From: Planctomycetaceae bacterium
GTDB lineage: Bacteria; Planctomycetota; Planctomycetia; Planctomycetales; Planctomycetaceae
Direction: 5' to 3'
DNA length: 10,128 nucleotides
Assembly: GCA_015487825.1 (NCBI GenBank)
Contig: WFOZ01000366.1
Span: forward strand, 1 to 10,128
Shown here: positions 1-8,056 of the stretch, piece by piece
Numbering within the stretch: the first letter of the stretch is position 1
Layout of the letters: every line of letters begins with the position of its first letter
Position numbers and translations under genes: made by a program
The notes under the pieces: model-generated
Databases searched by the model: none
What the model saw: the letters and a program-made list of their open reading frames with translations, nothing else
Told to the model about the DNA's origin: nothing

Positions 1-2340
1 GTTCTTCCGTTGTTGCTTTATCCGGCATTGGGGATTGGCACATTACAAATGTCGCTGCTTTTTTCCGAGCAGCCTCGAACTGTTGTCATGCTGGGGGCAG
101 ATTCGCTTCCCGATCCTCCGCTGCTCAATGAAGACGGGACGGCTATTCTCGATCATTGGTTTCTAACTGCGAGCGATGCACAGAAAATTCATCTGGTGAC
201 AGATAAAACAGTGGGGAAATCCGAAGAAAAAACGGCTGAAGCAAAGACTGATATTGAAACTGCACCGACTGATTCGCCACAGAAAATAGAAGAAGATTTC
301 GAAGAGAAACAGGCACTGTTAAAAGTGGCGCACGAAATACGTTTTCGACTTGATGAACGTAAGCGACTGCTGGAAGAAAAGCGAGATGCCATTCTAAAGG
401 AAGATCAGAAACTTGCTGAGTTGAAACAGAGTCAGATTGAAGCATTGGAGGAAGCGATCAGCCTGCTTTTTTCAGCCGGGAATATTCAGGTACTGGTCAT
501 TATTCCTGAAGGTTTTGATGATTTCATCAACGAAGAAAACGAACGGCTTGCAGATCACGAATCGAAAACCGTGCCGCCCGAAAAGAGCTTGCGCCCGTTT
601 ATTCTACGGAATTCCGCGATCGAAAAATCATCGTTGGCCTATGGCCCGGTTCGAGAAGTCTTTGACGCATGGGAGCGGGAGATTCTCAGTAAGCGATTGA
701 CACTGGCCAACCTGCCTGCTGATTTAACGGCACCGGTTAATGTCGAAACACTCGATTTGGCAAAAGGAAGTGAGTTGGCGGCCAATGTCTGGAGCAAACT
801 TTTTCCTGCGATGCTCGTTCTGATGGCAATGACGGGGGCTTTTTATCCCGCTGTTGATTTGGGCGCAGGGGAAAAAGAGCGGGGCACGATGGAAACGCTG
901 CTCATCTGCCCGGCTCTGCGCAGCGAAATTGTGATCGGCAAATTTTTGACGGTGCTGCTGTTCAGTCTTGTCACGGCGATACTCAATTTAACGATGATGG
1001 GCGCAACCGGCCTGCATATGTTGAACACTGCAACCAATGGGCAGTTAAGCCAGATGGGTGATTTTTCATTGCCCGGTTTTGAGAGTCTGATCTGGGTTGG
1101 CATTCTTGCGATTCCGCTGGCAGCTTTGTTTTCCGCTTTGAGCCTTTCCTTTGCCCTGTTTGCGAAAAGTTCGAAGGAAGGGCAATATTATTTAACACCG
1201 TTACTTACAGTAACGATGGGATTGACCATTTTCTGCCTTTCTCCCGCGGTTGAAATTACACCGTTTTACAGTCTGGTGCCCGTGATGGGGCCAGCATTGC
1301 TGCTCAAGGGAGTGCTATTGGGAGGAGCCGGGCCGGAAGGAATTACCTGGTATGTTGTGCCCGTTCTGACCACCAGTTTTCTGTATTGCTGGTTGGCACT
1401 AAGTTGGGCAATCGAGCAGTTTCATCGCGAAGAAGTTCTGTTCCGTGAATCGGAACGGTTCGAATTGAAGCTGTGGTTTCAGCATCTGTTTCGCGATAAA
1501 GAGCAAACACCGAATTTCACCGAAGCCGCCTTCTGTTTTGTGTTGATCATGTTCCTGCAGTTTGCGCTGCTGAAAACATTCGGTTCGGAATTGCAAAAAG
1601 CTTCCGAAGGCGAGCAGGGCATTACGATGCTGCGACTACTGGTCGTGCAGCAACTGGTGATCATCGCCTGCCCGGCTCTGTTTATGGGAATTTTATTGAC
1701 GAGTAATCCGCTGAGGACATTTCAGTTTCGGATGCCAGCCATCAGATACCTTTTCCTGGGATTACTGCTACCACTCGTTTTGCATCCATTGAGTCTGGAA
1801 CTGCAAATGCGACTGGCCTGGTTTTTTCCAGCGCTTCCAGAACACGCAAAAGCGGCGCTCTCTGCGATGGGGGATAGCAACATTCCACTGCCGTTTGTAA
1901 TTCTCGCTTTCGCGGTCGCCCCTGCGATTTGTGAAGAAATTGCCTTTCGTGGATTTATCCTTTCCGGATTTCGCAAAAGAGGACGCGACGGAATAGCAAT
2001 TCTGTTTTCAGCCATCCTGTTCGGCGTGATGCACATGATCCCGCAACAGGCCTTTAATGCAGCACTACTGGGATTAGTGATCGGACTGCTTGCGGTTCGC
2101 TCCGGAAGTATTTTTCCGTGTATGCTGTTTCATTTTGTGAACAATTCACTGGGAGTCATGCACGGTCACCTGGGACAACTTCGCGAAAAATATAATCTTG
2201 CCAAACAGCTGACGATCAAAAGTGGAATGGATATCCATTATCCCCTCTGGCTCGTTGGCATCGCTTTTCTACTCGCCTGTTTTTTGCTGTGGCTACTCGC
2301 CAGAAAAAAAGACTGGCATGAAAATGAATTGCCCAGTTAG
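1..2340 (+). CDS. ABC-2 type permease fused to CPBP intramembrane protease (5' partial)
   Basis: The frame is open from the first base (V-L-P before the TTG at 10), so the start codon and probably a few dozen residues lie upstream; the TTG is unlikely to be the real start. Numbering from position 10, residues 1-20 end a first membrane helix. A hydrophilic, probably extracytoplasmic insert follows, with a strong coiled coil at about 95-152. Several helices from about 260 carry the ABC-2 permease signature [12 protein letters not shown] (about 287-298). The C-terminal half is a CPBP (Abi/Rce1-like) protease domain with all three motifs: EExxxR (E642, E643, R647), FxxxH (F671, H675) and HxxxN (H708, N712). 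A last helix precedes the stop. The permease half resembles the NatB/YhaP class of efflux permeases, which need a separate ATPase, presumably encoded upstream. I recall this permease/CPBP fusion as a known family in planctomycetes. The substrate is unknown; the protease motifs look intact. Confidence 0.88.
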   Translation, partial: VLPLLLYPALGIGTLQMSLLFSEQPRTVVMLGADSLPDPPLLNEDGTAILDHWFLTASDAQKIHLVTDKTVGKSEEKTAEAKTDIETAPTDSPQKIEEDFEEKQALLKVAHEIRFRLDERKRLLEEKRDAILKEDQKLAELKQSQIEALEEAISLLFSAGNIQVLVIIPEGFDDFINEENERLADHESKTVPPEKSLRPFILRNSAIEKSSLAYGPVREVFDAWEREILSKRLTLANLPADLTAPVNVETLDLAKGSELAANVWSKLFPAMLVLMAMTGAFYPAVDLGAGEKERGTMETLLICPALRSEIVIGKFLTVLLFSLVTAILNLTMMGATGLHMLNTATNGQLSQMGDFSLPGFESLIWVGILAIPLAALFSALSLSFALFAKSSKEGQYYLTPLLTVTMGLTIFCLSPAVEITPFYSLVPVMGPALLLKGVLLGGAGPEGITWYVVPVLTTSFLYCWLALSWAIEQFHREEVLFRESERFELKLWFQHLFRDKEQTPNFTEAAFCFVLIMFLQFALLKTFGSELQKASEGEQGITMLRLLVVQQLVIIACPALFMGILLTSNPLRTFQFRMPAIRYLFLGLLLPLVLHPLSLELQMRLAWFFPALPEHAKAALSAMGDSNIPLPFVILAFAVAPAICEEIAFRGFILSGFRKRGRDGIAILFSAILFGVMHMIPQQAFNAALLGLVIGLLAVRSGSIFPCMLFHFVNNSLGVMHGHLGQLREKYNLAKQLTIKSGMDIHYPLWLVGIAFLLACFLLWLLARKKDWHENELPS

Positions 2341-2379
2341 CAGGCAGGATCGTGCCCCGGCAATCACACTTGCGTTGAA

Positions 2380-2410
2380 TGGCGGGTTCATTTTGAAATT
2401 GAATCCACCA
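2380..2410. terminator. Hairpin between convergent genes, possible bidirectional terminator
   Basis: The 117-bp gap between the two convergent stops holds a dyad. The arms are TGGCGGGTTCA and TGAATCCACCA around a 9-base loop: ten pairs including one G-U, interrupted by one C/A mismatch. Neither strand has a clear T-run after the stem, so it is not a classical intrinsic terminator. Its position between two converging genes is the main support. Confidence 0.35.
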
Positions 2411-2457
2411 AATGCAAATCTCAGCGACGAAGGGTATGCACAGCATGCTCTCTCCGA

Positions 2458-2754
2458 CTAAGGTAGCACCAAGGCAATACCAGAGCCAATCAATCCACAT
2501 ACTGGCGCAATAAACAGGACCAGAAAAATTGTGCCCAAGAATATATTGCCACATCTCACCCCATCCAGTGGTGATTCTACAAGATTCGCATTGATACTAT
2601 AAAACAGGTATATTCCAAACATTGCCGGGGGTAAAAATCCCATAAAAAAGCCGATGATAATCCGCTTGATGGCGGATCTCTTTTGAGGTGGTTCCGGATT
2701 GGAGACGTTGAGTGTTGGTTCGAAGGGATTGTTGCTGTCCATGTGATGCCCCAT
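2458..2754 (-). CDS. Small two-helix membrane protein, function unknown
   Basis: This 98-residue protein has a short polar, proline-rich N-terminus with the stretch DSNNPF, a basic patch KRSAIKR (about 25-31), then two hydrophobic segments (about 32-53 and 71-97), so it should sit in the cytoplasmic membrane. It matches no family I recognise, though small planctomycete membrane proteins often begin with similar Asn/Pro-rich tails. The first ATG (2754) has no Shine-Dalgarno sequence. The ATG four codons later (2742) has GGGG about six bases before it and may be the true start, giving 94 residues. It lies 47 bp downstream of the sulfatase on the same strand with no evident terminator between, so it may be co-transcribed. 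Confidence 0.6.
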   Translation of the reverse strand: MGHHMDSNNPFEPTLNVSNPEPPQKRSAIKRIIIGFFMGFLPPAMFGIYLFYSINANLVESPLDGVRCGNIFLGTIFLVLFIAPVCGLIGSGIALVLP

Positions 2755-2801
2755 ATTGGTTACGTAGCAATTGTCTTGAAAGCCGAGAAATAATTTCGTT
2801 T

Positions 2802-4373
2802 TTATTTATCTCCCGCCTGAATTTCCTTTAATTGTTTTGAAAGGCGTTGGACAATTTCGGGGTGTTCATTCCAAAGATTTTTTGTTTCTGACGGATCATT
2901 TTTAATATTGTAGAGTTGACCGGTAGGTTCATTTTGCGAGGGAGTGATTTCGCGTGGTCGGGTGAAACCGCCGGAGCCTCGTTTGGGTATCATTTTCCAC
3001 GGGCCTTGTCGTATCGCAAAATGTCCCCACAGTGAATGATGCACCGCATATTCTCGCAGCGGATTGTCTGTTTTATTGCCGAGCAGGGCAGGCAGGATAT
3101 TTCGGCTGTCCTCACCTGCACCGGCTGGAAGTTTTCGATTTGTGATCGCAGCACAAGTGGCGATTAAGTCTGTCAGTTCAATCAATTCCTCGCTCGATGC
3201 CCCGGCCGGGATTTTATCGGGCCAACTTGCGATGAACGGGACACGATGTCCCCCTTCCCAGATATCCGCCTTGGTGCCGCGCAAAAAAGCATTGCCCTGA
3301 TGCCCACGCTGTTTGACATATTTCGCCCGATGATTCAGCCGGTAATATTTCAGGTCATCGGTTTCCTGCGGCGTCCACCAGTGATACAACCCGCCGTTGT
3401 CAGAAGTGAAAATGACCAACGTGTTTTCTGTCAGCCCGGTTCGCCTGAGCGCATCGACAACTGCTCCGACGGTCGCATCAACTTCGAGAACGAAATCGCC
3501 ATATTCGCCCGCTTCGCTTTTCCCGTGATATTCATGATTGGGAACCAGCGGCAAATGAGGGGCGGTCAGTGGAAAGTAAAGAAAGAAGGGATGCTTGGAA
3601 TCTTTGGCTTGCGATTCGATATAACGTACCGCTTCTCCAGTAAGGCGGGGCATGACGGCGGAGATTGTGAAATCTGCAGAGCGAACTCCCTGATCGACCG
3701 AAAGAAACTCCGTTTTAAGTTTCTCAGAGGGTACTGTCGGAATCAGATAGGGCCGATCATTTTCAATAAAACAAAACGGTGACATATTCAGCGAAGCGGA
3801 GATGCCGAAGTAGGAATCGAAACCACGATCAACAGGACCGCCTATGATGGCCCGTGTGTAATCGACATCATCCCCAATGCGGGGCGGTATCCTGCGATCA
3901 ATCGAAACCGCGGGAACGGGTTGCTTTTTTTTATCCGTCCACTGCATCCCCAAGTGCCATTTGCCGACGCATGCCGTGTTGTATCCAGACTGTTTTAACA
4001 GCGCAGGCACGGTCAGGCGTTCTTTTTCAATTAACGGCGGATCCAGCCCATCGAGCACACGATATTTTAACCGTGTCCGCCAACAGTATCGCCCCGTTAA
4101 AATTCCGTAACGTGTTGGCGTACAAACAGCTGATGGAGTATGAGCATCGGTAAATCGCATCCCATGAGCAGCGAGGCGATCAATATGAGGCGTTGCAATT
4201 TTCGATTCCGCGTTGTAACAACTCACATCACCATAGCCGAGATCGTCTGCAAGAATATAAACAATATTGGGAGGCGATTCCGCAACTACGGTTGATGCGG
4301 ATAACGTCGATAAAATCAACCCGAGACATATCTGTCGAGTGAGTGACTTAAGTGAGTTCATCGTTGAAAGCAT
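2802..4373 (-). CDS. Secreted sulfatase (arylsulfatase-type, formylglycine-dependent)
   Basis: This 523-residue protein is a sulfatase of the alkaline phosphatase superfamily that should hydrolyse sulfate esters outside the cytoplasm. Residues 1-31 form a signal peptide with likely cleavage after VVA. The catalytic core follows: metal ligands D43/D44 (LADDLGYGD), the formylglycine motif CTPTR with the modified cysteine at C84 and R88, GKWHLG with K138 and H140, H273 in APH, the metal pair D325/N326 in SDNGG, and K368 in GTKADIWEGG. All expected catalytic residues are present and the length is normal. Activity needs a formylglycine-generating enzyme, not in this window. The start at 4373 is supported by AAAGGA about ten bases upstream; a second ATG lies four codons on. 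The substrate cannot be read from sequence; in planctomycetes such enzymes are usually linked to sulfated polysaccharides. It is divergent from the genes to its right. Confidence 0.95.
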   Translation of the reverse strand: MLSTMNSLKSLTRQICLGLILSTLSASTVVAESPPNIVYILADDLGYGDVSCYNAESKIATPHIDRLAAHGMRFTDAHTPSAVCTPTRYGILTGRYCWRTRLKYRVLDGLDPPLIEKERLTVPALLKQSGYNTACVGKWHLGMQWTDKKKQPVPAVSIDRRIPPRIGDDVDYTRAIIGGPVDRGFDSYFGISASLNMSPFCFIENDRPYLIPTVPSEKLKTEFLSVDQGVRSADFTISAVMPRLTGEAVRYIESQAKDSKHPFFLYFPLTAPHLPLVPNHEYHGKSEAGEYGDFVLEVDATVGAVVDALRRTGLTENTLVIFTSDNGGLYHWWTPQETDDLKYYRLNHRAKYVKQRGHQGNAFLRGTKADIWEGGHRVPFIASWPDKIPAGASSEELIELTDLIATCAAITNRKLPAGAGEDSRNILPALLGNKTDNPLREYAVHHSLWGHFAIRQGPWKMIPKRGSGGFTRPREITPSQNEPTGQLYNIKNDPSETKNLWNEHPEIVQRLSKQLKEIQAGDK

Positions 4374-4421
4374 ATTAGCCGGTTCCTTTATCTGGTTCCA
4401 AACGCTAGAGATTTTGATGAA

Positions 4422-4457
4422 GAATAGTTTACACTGTTAGTCGAGTGGCCACTATTC
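4422..4457. promoter_or_regulatory. Inverted repeat GAATAGT/ACTATTC in divergent spacer
   Basis: Two perfect 7-base arms (4422-4428 and 4451-4457) are separated by 22 bases in the gap between the sulfatase and the rightward genes. The spacing suits a dimeric regulator better than an RNA hairpin. A weak plus-strand promoter could overlap it: TTTACA at 4428 and ACTATT 17 bases later, but the -10 match is poor. Confidence 0.3.
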
Positions 4458-4479
4458 AAATGATGTTCGTTCTATTCGG

Positions 4480-4495
4480 ATCTATCCAAATAGAT
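4480..4495. promoter_or_regulatory. Operator-like dyad ATCTAT-n4-ATAGAT
   Basis: A 16-base dyad has perfect 6-base arms and a CCAA centre, ending 23 bases before the ATG at 4519. Its left half shares the CTAT core with copies at 4452 and 4472, so it may be one of several sites for the same DNA-binding protein. No regulator gene is visible nearby. Confidence 0.3.
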
Positions 4496-4518
4496 GACAG
4501 TATGTGCCGGAGTTTTTC

Positions 4519-4653
4519 ATGCAAGAAGCCAATTCGAACTTGCCTGATGCTGTGAATGAAGACCTCGGAGATTTTTCTCCACCGGCCGATTTTAATCATG
4601 GCGAAGAGGCATTCATCCTTTGGTATGGACACAGAAAACAGTCCCTGAAATAG
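4519..4653 (+). CDS. Small ORF, possible 5' part of a frameshifted gene
   Basis: This frame encodes 44 residues starting MQEANSNLPDAVNEDLGDF, acidic and soluble-looking, with no recognised domain. The start is well supported: GGAG lies at 4509-4512, six bases before the ATG. The frame ends at TAG 4651-4653, but the protein-like reading continues in the frame one base back (4620-4910). It is therefore either a very small protein or the N-terminal part of a gene of about 130 codons that has lost one base between 4596 and 4650. Confidence 0.35.
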   Translation: MQEANSNLPDAVNEDLGDFSPPADFNHGEEAFILWYGHRKQSLK

Positions 4654-4910
4654 ATGAGTCCAGGCACATCTACATTTCAGATACGAAACCAGATGTCAAT
4701 AACCAGAAAATGTTTCTCGTTTATACTCCTATGATTGAACTTAAAGGTGGTTTGCTTGTCATTCCACCTGAAAAATTGATACAAATCGCAATGGAACGTG
4801 AGGCTCAGCCCAGTGGAACGGATTCAGGATTAGTAGTGAGTAATAATCAACTGAAACGTCAAACAAAGCAGATTCACATTGAAAAAGGGCGGCACAACTG
4901 TATAAAATAG
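4620..4910 (+). CDS. Hypothetical ORF, possible 3' part of the same frameshifted gene
   Basis: The 96-residue reading from TTG 4620 has a protein-like, mixed composition, including IYISDTKPD, MFLVYTPMIELKGGLLVIPPEKLIQ and a basic C-terminus. It has no signal peptide, membrane helix or recognised domain. No ATG is available near its beginning; the frame is open only from 4596, after a TAA. TTG could be used, since GAGG lies ten bases before it, but a better explanation is continuation from the frame starting at 4519. The stop is 127 bp before the cytochrome gene. I do not recognise the family. Confidence 0.35.
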   Translation: MVWTQKTVPEIDESRHIYISDTKPDVNNQKMFLVYTPMIELKGGLLVIPPEKLIQIAMEREAQPSGTDSGLVVSNNQLKRQTKQIHIEKGRHNCIK

Positions 4911-5037
4911 GCATTGGTAGAAGTTGATGGGTGGCTTTGCCAATACTCTTGTAGATGTGAGATCACTCTTTCCCTCCTTATTTGATGGTGGCAACTTTGT
5001 TGTTTTCCATTACCTGCCAATTTGAAAAGGGTTTCTG

Positions 5038-7953
5038 ATGCGACCTGTATCATCAATTCTGTTTGCATGTCTGATTGTGGCTTCTCCCGCCTGGCTGGTT
5101 GCGGCTTCGAAAGAAGCGGAGATTATTTCGTTTGAGAAGCATGTCCGCCCGATTCTGAAAGCACATTGTCTGGAGTGTCATGGAGAAGGCGAAGAGACTG
5201 AAGGGGAACTTGATCTTCGTCTGAGACGGTTTATTCTCAAAGGGGGCGATTCCGGAGCCGGGTTTGTTGCAGGCAAACCAGAGGAAAGTCCGTTGTATGA
5301 ACGGACCCTGGAACAGGAAATGCCGCCGGGTGATACAAAGCTGACCGAGGAAGAGTTGGCGACTATCAAAAAATGGATCGCTACAGGCGCCCAGACGTTG
5401 CGGCCCGAGCCGGAAACGATTGCCAAGGGCGTTTATCTTACCGAAGGGGAAAGAACCTTCTGGTCTTTCCAGCCGATTGAAAATCCGAAAGTTCCCACGG
5501 TTAAACATTCCAAACGAGTTCGCACACCGATTGATGCGTTTCTATTACGCAAGCTGGAAGAGAAAAAGATGACGTTCTCTCCCGATGCAGATCGTCGCAC
5601 TTTAATTCGTCGAGTCAGTTTCGATTTGCTGGGACTACCTCCTTCTCCAAAAGAAGTCGAGCAGTTTGTTAACGATAAAGATCCGAAAGCGTATGAAAAA
5701 TTGATCGACCGTCTGCTGGCATCACCGCACTACGGCGAGCGATGGGGCAGGCACTGGCTTGATGTGGTCGGGTATGCCGATTCTGAAGGCTTCACTATTC
5801 AGGATCCTGTTCGCAAGCATTCCTATAAATATCGCGATTATGTGATTAGGTCGTTCAATAAAGATAAGCCGTTCGATCTGTTCATTCAGGAACAGATCGC
5901 CGGGGATGAGATGATCAAACAGCCGTTTAAGAATTTGACACCGGACCAGACAGAAAAACTGATCGCGACCGGCTACATGCGAATGGTGGCGGATGGAACT
6001 GCTTCAAGCGGTGTCGATGATGGGATTGCCCGTAACCAGGTAATGGCCGATGCGATACAAGTGGTGGGAAGTTCTCTGTTGGGCCTTACATTAAGTTGCT
6101 CGCAGTGCCATAACCACCGTTACGATCCGATTCCGCAAACCGATTATTATCACCTGCGAGCCATCTTTGAACCTGCCTATGACTGGAAACACTGGAAGAA
6201 GCCAAACCAGCGTCTGGTCTCGCTTTATACCGATGACGACAGAAAAAAAGCAGCAGAAATTGAAGTGGAAGCAAAAAAAGTTGATGCGAAACGTAATGCA
6301 AGGGCCAAGGAACTCATTGAAGAAGCTCTTGTCGATCAGCTTGAACAGCACGTTCCCAAAGAGCTTCATAAGTCACTACGTGATGCCTACTACACGGCAG
6401 CAGCCAAGCGCACGAAAGAGCAAACGGCATTACTTAAAAAGTATCCGGTGATTCTGAAAATATCTCAGGGATCACTCTATTTGTATGACCGGGAAATTAA
6501 TGTCAAAAAGAGTCAGCTTAATGCTGAATATGCAAAGAAAACAAAGCAGTACATTGCCCGGGCCAGAGAGGCAGAGCTAAAAAAGATTCCTGCCGAATCT
6601 CAAGCCGCCGCCAAAGCCGCAGCCATTCAGGTTGCAGCAAAGCGAAACGATGCTCAGAAGAAACTTCTGGAAAAGTTTCCGAACGTCGATGTCACGATTG
6701 CTAATCTGGACAAATACGATTCCAAAGGGGCTGCAGAATTAAAACAGCTCAAAGCTAAGATCGCTAAACTGGTGCCAAGGGCGCCGCAATTGACTAAGCT
6801 GAGCGATGAGGCAAAAGCAATTCGAGCCAAAAAGCCGAAAGAAGAGTTCGTGCGTGCTCTTTTTGAAACACCGGGCGTGGTGCCTGATACATTCTTCTTT
6901 TCACGAGGGAATCATTCCAGCCCCGAACAAAAAGTAGAACCTGCAGTGCTGACCATTACTTCTTTGCAGGGTAGCTATCAAATACCGATCAATGATGAAA
7001 AGCTTCCTACCACAGGAAGGCGGTTGGCGTATGCCCGATATTTAACCAGCGGCAAACATCCGCTTGTGGCTCGCGTGTTGGTCAACAGGTTCTGGATGCT
7101 TCATTTTGGCAAAGGAATTGTGGCGACAACGGGCGACTTTGGGCTGTTGGGAGATCGTCCTTCGCACCCTGAATTACTTGACTGGCTGGCAACCGAGTTT
7201 ATGAATAATGGCTGGAGCCTGAAGAAGCTGCATCGTATGATGATGACATCTACTGCCTACCGACAGCAACTGCGTACAATACCACCACAGGGAGATACCG
7301 ACCCGGATAACAGGCTGCTCAGCGGGATGTCGCTGCATCGTTTGGAAGCTGAAGTGCTTCGCGATTCCATTCTGAAGATTTCAGGAAATCTGAATACAAA
7401 ACAGTTTGGCGAAGCGATTCCAGTGACAGAAGACAGGGTGGGGCAGATTGTGATCGGGATAGAGAATCTCAGTGCAGGACGCCCCGGTGCAAAAATTGAT
7501 ATGAAGGGCGAAGAATACCGCCGTTCGGTTTATGTGCAGGTTCGCCGCAGTAAACCGCTGGCCATGCTGGATATGTTCGATGCTCCCCGCATGTCTCCGA
7601 ATTGTGAAACCCGTCCTTCTTCGACAGTTGCTCCGCAAGCGCTACTGTTAATGAATAATGAATTCGTGATTGATCAGTCGCTTCTGTTTGCCCGCCGAGT
7701 GAAAAAAGAGGCGGGTGATGATCTTGAAGCACAAATTGCATTTGCCTGGGAAGAGGCTTTTGCCCAAAAGCCAGACTCGCAGGAAATAGCTTCTGCTGTC
7801 GAATTTCTGAATGATCAAACAAAAATTCTCAGCGCACATCCCGGCGCACAGTCCAGGTTGAAAAAACAGAAAGATCTCACGCCGCAAATGCAGGCACTGG
7901 CCAGTTTCTGCCAGTCTCTTCTAAGTTCGAATCAGTTTTTGTATGTGGATTGA
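5038..7953 (+). CDS. Planctomycete cytochrome c protein, PSCyt1-DUF1549-DUF1553
   Basis: This 971-residue protein belongs to the large planctomycete PSCyt1/PSCyt2/PSD1 family, whose biochemical role is unsettled. A signal peptide (about 1-23, ending VAA) directs export. The PSCyt1 domain (about 28-121) has a haem c site C44-x-x-C47-H48 and a candidate axial M95 in MPPG. DUF1549 spans about 164-375 and contains its usual second CxxCH (C354, C357, H358) followed by NHRYDPI. A lysine/alanine-rich helical region (about 395-620) includes an internal repeat. DUF1553 (about 661-965) starts at GRRLAYARYLTSG and ends with the family-typical NQFLYVD. Length and domain order are normal. The ATG at 5038 has AAAAGGG six bases upstream. 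The partner DUF1501 gene follows after 103 bp, the usual pairing. The haem site suggests electron transfer or redox sensing in the cell envelope, which is inference. Confidence 0.95.
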   Translation: MRPVSSILFACLIVASPAWLVAASKEAEIISFEKHVRPILKAHCLECHGEGEETEGELDLRLRRFILKGGDSGAGFVAGKPEESPLYERTLEQEMPPGDTKLTEEELATIKKWIATGAQTLRPEPETIAKGVYLTEGERTFWSFQPIENPKVPTVKHSKRVRTPIDAFLLRKLEEKKMTFSPDADRRTLIRRVSFDLLGLPPSPKEVEQFVNDKDPKAYEKLIDRLLASPHYGERWGRHWLDVVGYADSEGFTIQDPVRKHSYKYRDYVIRSFNKDKPFDLFIQEQIAGDEMIKQPFKNLTPDQTEKLIATGYMRMVADGTASSGVDDGIARNQVMADAIQVVGSSLLGLTLSCSQCHNHRYDPIPQTDYYHLRAIFEPAYDWKHWKKPNQRLVSLYTDDDRKKAAEIEVEAKKVDAKRNARAKELIEEALVDQLEQHVPKELHKSLRDAYYTAAAKRTKEQTALLKKYPVILKISQGSLYLYDREINVKKSQLNAEYAKKTKQYIARAREAELKKIPAESQAAAKAAAIQVAAKRNDAQKKLLEKFPNVDVTIANLDKYDSKGAAELKQLKAKIAKLVPRAPQLTKLSDEAKAIRAKKPKEEFVRALFETPGVVPDTFFFSRGNHSSPEQKVEPAVLTITSLQGSYQIPINDEKLPTTGRRLAYARYLTSGKHPLVARVLVNRFWMLHFGKGIVATTGDFGLLGDRPSHPELLDWLATEFMNNGWSLKKLHRMMMTSTAYRQQLRTIPPQGDTDPDNRLLSGMSLHRLEAEVLRDSILKISGNLNTKQFGEAIPVTEDRVGQIVIGIENLSAGRPGAKIDMKGEEYRRSVYVQVRRSKPLAMLDMFDAPRMSPNCETRPSSTVAPQALLLMNNEFVIDQSLLFARRVKKEAGDDLEAQIAFAWEEAFAQKPDSQEIASAVEFLNDQTKILSAHPGAQSRLKKQKDLTPQMQALASFCQSLLSSNQFLYVD
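6364..6738 (+). repeat. Internal protein repeat in the linker of the PSCyt1/DUF1549 protein
   Basis: Two segments about 78 residues apart align without gaps over their core. The pattern is (V/I)PxE, sixteen residues, AAKR, then Q..LL(K/E)K(Y/F)P. In copy 1 the AAKR ends at residue 458; in copy 2 it ends at residue 536. Copy 1 resembles the form I recall in many family members; copy 2 is alanine-rich and diverged. The repeat is seen at protein level and was not tested statistically. Confidence 0.45.
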
Positions 7954-7985
7954 CAGGTGTTGGGTAGTAGGTATCAGGCGTTAGG
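7951..7985 (+). repeat. Five degenerate tandem heptamers (NNNNRGG)
   Basis: Starting on the TGA stop of the cytochrome gene, five consecutive 7-base units read TGACAGG, TGTTGGG, TAGTAGG, TATCAGG and CGTTAGG. Each ends in A/G-G-G. They occupy the start of the 103-bp gap before the DUF1501 gene. They resemble in style the short tandemly repeated heptamers (STRR) of cyanobacteria. Confidence 0.4.
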
Positions 7986-8056
7986 AATAATAAGTAAGAA
8001 GTACGTTCCAGGTTGCTCTACTGTTGGGCAGAGTGGTTTATCGAAAGTGAAAAATC

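Noticed and set aside
2216..2554. Minus-strand ORF of 112 codons over the 3' end of the permease gene
   Set aside because: It overlaps the permease/protease C-terminus and the small membrane protein in conflicting frames, with no protein-like features.
3246..3782. Long plus-strand ORF (178 codons) opposite the sulfatase gene
   Set aside because: It lies antisense within the sulfatase coding region, has no recognisable domain and no good start; the sulfatase frame has all catalytic motifs.
4911..5037. Possible promoter for the cytochrome gene
   Set aside because: TTG-rich stretches occur, but no -35/-10 pair with sensible spacing could be defended; only the ribosome binding site is clear.
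5053..5508. Minus-strand ORF of 151 codons opposite the PSCyt1 domain
   Set aside because: It is antisense to a clear signal peptide and haem-binding domain; a shadow of the codon bias of the real gene.
7469..7822. Minus-strand ORF of 117 codons within DUF1553
   Set aside because: It is antisense to conserved DUF1553 sequence and has no start signal or domain.
8015..8034. Weak hairpin CTCTAC...GCAGAG before the DUF1501 gene
   Set aside because: Only four to five pairs with an internal mismatch and no T-run; not enough for a terminator, and it would interrupt the expected operon.
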